Part shown: piece by piece, positions 6,927 through 9,162 of the stretch | How the letters are laid out: each line of letters opens with the position of its first letter | How positions within the stretch are numbered: the stretch's first letter is position 1 | Origin: JBBAFB01 sp041655595 | Lineage (GTDB): Bacteria > Bacillota > DULZ01 | Length of the DNA: 9,162 nt | Assembly (NCBI GenBank): GCA_041655595.1 | Contig: JBBAFB010000091.1 | Coordinates: forward strand, 1-9,162 | Direction: 5' to 3' | Position numbers and translations under genes: made by a program | The notes under the pieces: generated by a model | What the model was told of the DNA's origin: nothing | Databases searched by the model: none | What the model saw: the letters and a program-made list of their open reading frames with translations, nothing else

Positions 6927-6965
6927 ATTTGTCCCCGATTTGTCCCCTGAGTTTTATTTGTCTCC
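6927..6965. repeat. Three direct copies of ATTTGTCCCC near the attachment site
   Basis: ATTTGTCCCC occurs at 6927-6936 and 6938-6947, and as ATTTGTCTCC at 6956-6965. The first two start 11 bases apart, about one helical turn, and the third 18 bases further. Their place 60-100 bases from the tRNA break suits arm-type binding sites of a tyrosine integrase. They could instead simply be repeats in a coding tail. Confidence 0.55.
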
Positions 6966-7148
6966 TCAACTTTCCATGCTTCGATGTTTGCATCATCAGT
7001 TTTATTCGTAACCCTTGGGCTAAAGACATCAACGCTATTGTAATACTTATCCATCAAAACCGAAAGAATCCCCTGAAAGTATCGGTTAAAATAATCCTTG
7101 TATTTATTCGCGTACCGGAATATAATGTCTATCAAGGATTTCTTTAAT

Positions 7149-7153
7149 GGAGG
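7149..7153 (+). promoter_or_regulatory. Ribosome binding site that sets the HTH protein start
   Basis: GGAGG (7149-7153) lies 8 bases before ATG 7162. It overlaps the earlier in-frame ATG at 7147, which therefore cannot be the start served by it. Confidence 0.7.
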
Positions 7154-7161
7154 TGTTTACA

Positions 7162-7374
7162 ATGGACTTTTTATCGGCCAGAGAAACAGCCGTGAAGTGG
7201 GATATTTCAAGACGACGGGTTCAGATACTTTGTGAGGAAGGTCGTATAGAAGGGGCTTTTAAGCTCAGTGATGTTTGGGTTATACCAAAGGATGCAGAAA
7301 AGCCTGCAGACAGGAGAAAGATTAGAAAAAAGCCTACAGATAGCGGGGGAGATAAATCGGTGTCGGAGGGTTGA
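7162..7374 (+). CDS. Small helix-turn-helix DNA-binding protein, first gene of the defence operon
   Basis: 70 residues from ATG 7162. Residues 1-50 match the small excisionase/MerR-like HTH proteins common in Bacillota islands: FLSARETAVKWDISRRRVQ (3-21) forms the helix-turn-helix, followed by LCEEGRIEG (23-31) and the wing VWVIPKDAEKPADRR (38-52). The tail is basic and charged. It contains a DNA-level direct repeat 30 bases apart (about 7297-7313 and 7327-7343) coding KPADR and KPTDS. Such proteins often head operons of helicases, methyltransferases and restriction genes and may regulate them or act in excision; which applies here is unknown. It is the only gene between the tRNA and mod that looks intact. 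The next start codon follows the stop by 4 bases, so translation is probably coupled. Confidence 0.8.
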   Translation: MDFLSARETAVKWDISRRRVQILCEEGRIEGAFKLSDVWVIPKDAEKPADRRKIRKKPTDSGGDKSVSEG

Positions 7375-7378
7375 TTCG

Positions 7379-7593
7379 ATGAGACCACCTAAGGTTCTAG
7401 ATAACAAAAAACCCAGGGTTGTAGATGAATTAAAAGAAGAATTTAATAAGGATTCTAAATTATCGGTTTTATCAGCATAGCTGATAGCGTCGGACTGGGT
7501 AAGACATTTACTGCTTTAGCGGTTATTAAATACTGTGAACTACGAAATGGTAGAGTCCTAGAGCTCATTACCTTCTTGGTTATTAAAAATTAG
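7379..7593 (+). pseudogene. Gutted helicase gene (PLD/SNF2-type defence helicase remnant)
   Basis: The start is normal: ATG 7379 with GGAGGG (7365-7370). The first 33 codons (MRPPKVLDNKKPRVVDELKE, then SKLSVLSA) match the N-terminus of large helicases of about 1,000 residues that I know from defence loci. The frame then stops at 7478-7480. In another frame, 7477-7593 reads IADSVGLGKTFTALAVIKY, a Walker A loop of the same helicase type, then ELRNGRVL and a short LELITFLVIKN end before stop TAG. About 250 residues between the first two pieces, and most of the helicase after Walker A, are missing. The last few residues could be the original C-terminus. The product cannot be an active helicase. 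Family assignment rests on remembered sequence similarity. Confidence 0.72.
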
Positions 7594-7602
7594 GGGGCGG
7601 CA

Positions 7603-7828
7603 ATGGATACTTATAAATTTTTAAATATCCCCGATAGCTGCATTATCGGTAGTACCATTTATAAAAAGCTCTTTTATGATAATGCTGATTTGTCCGCAGG
7701 AAATTATAAGCCTCAGGTCTAAGCTAAAAAAGGAAACCCAGTTTAATCGTAAAATGGAGTTGAATACTGAGATAAAGAAATTAAAGCAAAGTAAAAACAA
7801 ATTACTTGGGGGGGATATTGATGGATGA
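7603..7828 (+). pseudogene. Gutted DUF4391 gene
   Basis: ATG 7603 follows a GGGGGCGG run. Codons 1-33 (MDTYKFLNIPDSC, then TIYKKLFYDNADLSAG) resemble the N-terminus of DUF4391 proteins, which usually sit next to the helicase and a Mod methyltransferase. The frame stops at 7720-7722 after 39 codons. From 7700, in a different frame, the sequence reads EIISLRSKLKKETQFNRK and continues with a lysine-rich coiled-coil tail ending at TGA 7826-7828, like the family C-terminus. A full protein is roughly 230 residues, so about two thirds are missing. The molecular function of DUF4391 is not established. The tail overlaps the start of the next gene as ATGGATGA. Confidence 0.62.
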
Positions 7829-8328
7829 ACATAATCAAATTCAGCTTTTTGAAGATAAACGCATCCGTACTGCCTGGGATGCGGAAAAAGAAGAATGGTA
7901 TTTCTCTGTAGTAGATGTTATTGGCGTTTTAACCGACAGCAAAGAACCAAGGAGATACTGGAGCGATTTAAAAATTAAACTTAAAAATGAAGGAAACGAA
8001 CTGTACGAAAAAATCGTACAGTTGAAAATGACTGCAACAGACGGTAAAAAAAGGCTAACAGATGTTGCCAATACGGAGGAACTTTTACGAATTATACAAT
8101 CTATCCCTTCACCAAAGGCTGAGCCTTTTAAAATGTGGCTTGCCCAGGTTGGCCGGGAGCGAATTGAAGAAACAATTGACCCGGAAATCACTATTCGCCG
8201 GAAATGCACGCAGGGAGATTGAAAAGGACACCGGAAAACCTGTTATAACTTCAAAAAATGCAATAGATTTTTCTAATATTATTTCGGCTGCCATAGAGAA
8301 AGACAGCAGCAGCATTAAAACTAAGTAA
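7821..8328 (+). pseudogene. BRO/DinD-like gene with an internal deletion and frameshift
   Basis: ATG 7821 begins a BRO-N domain, MDEHNQIQLFEDKRIRTAWD, with YFSVVDVIGVLTDSKEPRRYW (28-48) and a conserved end near GRERIEETIDPE. This frame continues six codons past a junction near 8198-8204 and stops at 8220-8222. From 8200 another frame reads GNARREIEKDTGKPVITSKN and runs to TAA 8326-8328, the recognisable C-terminus of BRO/DinD-like proteins. A complete protein is about 280 residues; the missing middle is roughly 100 or more. Intact relatives are phage antirepressors or the DNA-damage-inducible DinD type. A truncated BRO-N protein of 133 residues could still be made and bind DNA. GGGGGGG just upstream serves as ribosome binding site. 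Confidence 0.82.
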
Positions 8329-8354
8329 AATATAGTTACCGGGGGAGATAAACT

Positions 8355-9162
8355 ATGATTGAAACGAGACTGGAAGGCACCACGCCTGATATTGGGGAGG
8401 AAAATATTCAGAAGCTTAAAACAATATTCCCTGAAGTCTTTACGGAGGGAAAGATTGACTTTGAAAAATTGCAGCAGGTTTTAGGTAATTATGTAGAGGA
8501 TAGCAATGAGCGCTATAACTTTACTTGGAACGGCAAGGGACGAGCCTTGCGTTTATCCCAGACACCTTCACTGGGAACCCTAAGACCCTGTAAAGAGGAA
8601 AGTAAAGATTGGGATACAACCCAGAACCTTTACATAGAAGGGGATAACCTTGAAGTGTTAAAGCTCCTGCAAAAGAGCTATTATGGCAAGGTTAAAATGA
8701 TATATATAGACCCTCCTTACAACACGGGAAAAGACTTCGTCTATAAAGATGATTTTCACGATAGCCTTGAAAACTATAAAAAAATCACGGGACAAGTTGA
8801 TGGCGTAGGCAATAGAATAAGTACCAATACAGAAACAAGTGGGCGTTATCACACTGACTGGCTTAATATGATGTACCCGAGGTTAAGGTTAGCAAGAAAT
8901 CTATTAAGCGATGATGGAGTTATTTTTATTAGCATTGATGATAATGAGGTTGATAATTTAAAGAAGATATGTAATGAGATTTTTGGGGAGGATAATTTTA
9001 TCTCAATTTTTACATGGAAGAGAAGATCAGGGGCAAATGATGCAAAAAATAATGTTTCAACAGACCATGAATATATATTAACATATGCAAAAACGTCAAC
9101 ATTTGAGTTTAACGGCATTGAAAAGGATTTCACAAGTTATACTAACCCCGATAATGATCCAC
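8355..9162 (+). CDS. mod: Type III restriction-modification DNA methyltransferase (Mod), partial at the right edge
   Basis: Open from ATG 8355 for 269 codons to the window edge. GGGGGAGA (8341-8348) precedes the start by 6 bases. Residues 90-125 read TQNLYIEGDNLEVLKLL and then MIYIDPPYNTG, with the catalytic DPPY motif of adenine-N6 methyltransferases at 119-122. HTDWLNMMYPRLRLARNLL (166-184) and GVIFISIDDNE (188-198) are also typical of Mod. The order DPPY first, with the SAM-binding FxGxG motif expected near the C-terminus, marks the beta class used by type III systems; that part is off the window. Mod sets the target sequence and methylates one strand, and needs Res for cleavage. No defect is visible, unlike in the three genes before it. 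A res gene would be expected downstream. Confidence 0.93.
   Translation, partial: MIETRLEGTTPDIGEENIQKLKTIFPEVFTEGKIDFEKLQQVLGNYVEDSNERYNFTWNGKGRALRLSQTPSLGTLRPCKEESKDWDTTQNLYIEGDNLEVLKLLQKSYYGKVKMIYIDPPYNTGKDFVYKDDFHDSLENYKKITGQVDGVGNRISTNTETSGRYHTDWLNMMYPRLRLARNLLSDDGVIFISIDDNEVDNLKKICNEIFGEDNFISIFTWKRRSGANDAKNNVSTDHEYILTYAKTSTFEFNGIEKDFTSYTNPDNDP

Larger units (their letters stand above)
6881..7135 (-). pseudogene. Unrecognised minus-strand reading frame, possible integrase C-terminal remnant
   Basis: An 84-codon frame runs toward the tRNA fragment. It opens only with TTG, has no ribosome binding site and hits a stop a few codons further upstream, so it is not a normal gene. Its codons look used (FNRYFQGILSVLMDKYYNSV and on) and its end carries TQGTNRG, encoded by the GGGGACAAAT repeats. 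Integrases of tRNA-inserting elements often end close to the attachment site in just this orientation, with repeated GTK-type tails. I recognise no catalytic Arg/His/Tyr motif, so the identity is a guess from position. Confidence 0.25.

Noticed and set aside
6866..7146. Group I intron in the tRNA-Gly anticodon arm
   Set aside because: No 3' half of the tRNA follows within the window and the break is in the stem, not the loop, with no recognisable intron core.
6929..7147. 72-codon plus-strand frame over the repeat region
   Set aside because: No ribosome binding site, no recognisable domain, and it lies over the repeats and hairpin; a chance frame.
7147..7161. Upstream ATG giving five extra residues to the HTH protein
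   Set aside because: The only Shine-Dalgarno (GGAGG) overlaps this codon and is correctly spaced for ATG 7162.
7841..8209. 122-codon minus-strand frame
   Set aside because: It is the reverse shadow of the BRO-N coding sequence, without its own start signals.
8658..9133. Two minus-strand frames at the right end
   Set aside because: Both are shadows of the mod gene, whose plus-strand frame carries the conserved DPPY motif.

Overview
The window looks like chromosome of an anaerobic, low-GC Bacillota (Clostridia-type) bacterium. The evidence is strong AGGAGG-type ribosome binding sites, sigma-A promoters, rubredoxin/flavin electron carriers, an enoate-reductase-like flavoenzyme with a 4Fe-4S cluster, and a BioY biotin transporter. 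The species cannot be named from this sequence.

Positions 1-6743 are ordinary chromosomal metabolism. After a 356-nt non-coding leader comes an Old Yellow Enzyme/2,4-dienoyl-CoA-reductase-type flavoprotein (357-2234, +). It converges, across a bidirectional terminator (2259-2293), on a minus-strand membrane protein (2307-3809) that fuses a phytol/dolichol-kinase-like domain to a DUF92 domain, the bacterial counterpart of plant VTE5 plus VTE6. A divergent promoter region (about 3867-3953) with a shared inverted repeat separates this gene from a plus-strand pair: a sugar-transfer-associated ATP-grasp protein (4003-5049) and BioY (5074-5616). Next is a two-gene electron-transfer unit: a short rubredoxin-headed protein (5709-6038) and a rubredoxin-flavin reductase fusion resembling the high-molecular-weight rubredoxin Hrb (6063-6743).

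At 6827-6865 lies the 5' half of a tRNA-Gly (anticodon CCC), cut off in the 3' strand of the anticodon stem. Foreign-looking DNA follows: a hairpin, three direct copies of an ATTTGTCCCC-type repeat, and a probable integrase-tail remnant on the minus strand. I read this as the left attachment site of an integrated element that continues past the right edge.

The element cargo visible here is a defence-type operon: a small HTH protein (7162-7374), then helicase, DUF4391 and BRO/DinD-like genes, then the Mod subunit of a type III restriction-modification system (8355 to the edge). The most striking observation is that the three middle genes are all gutted. Each keeps its start with ribosome binding site, and two clearly keep their natural C-termini (the helicase probably does), but the interiors are missing and the frames are broken. 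The gene borders and the Mod reading frame are untouched. This looks like decay of a defence system by internal, non-polar deletions that spared the methyltransferase.
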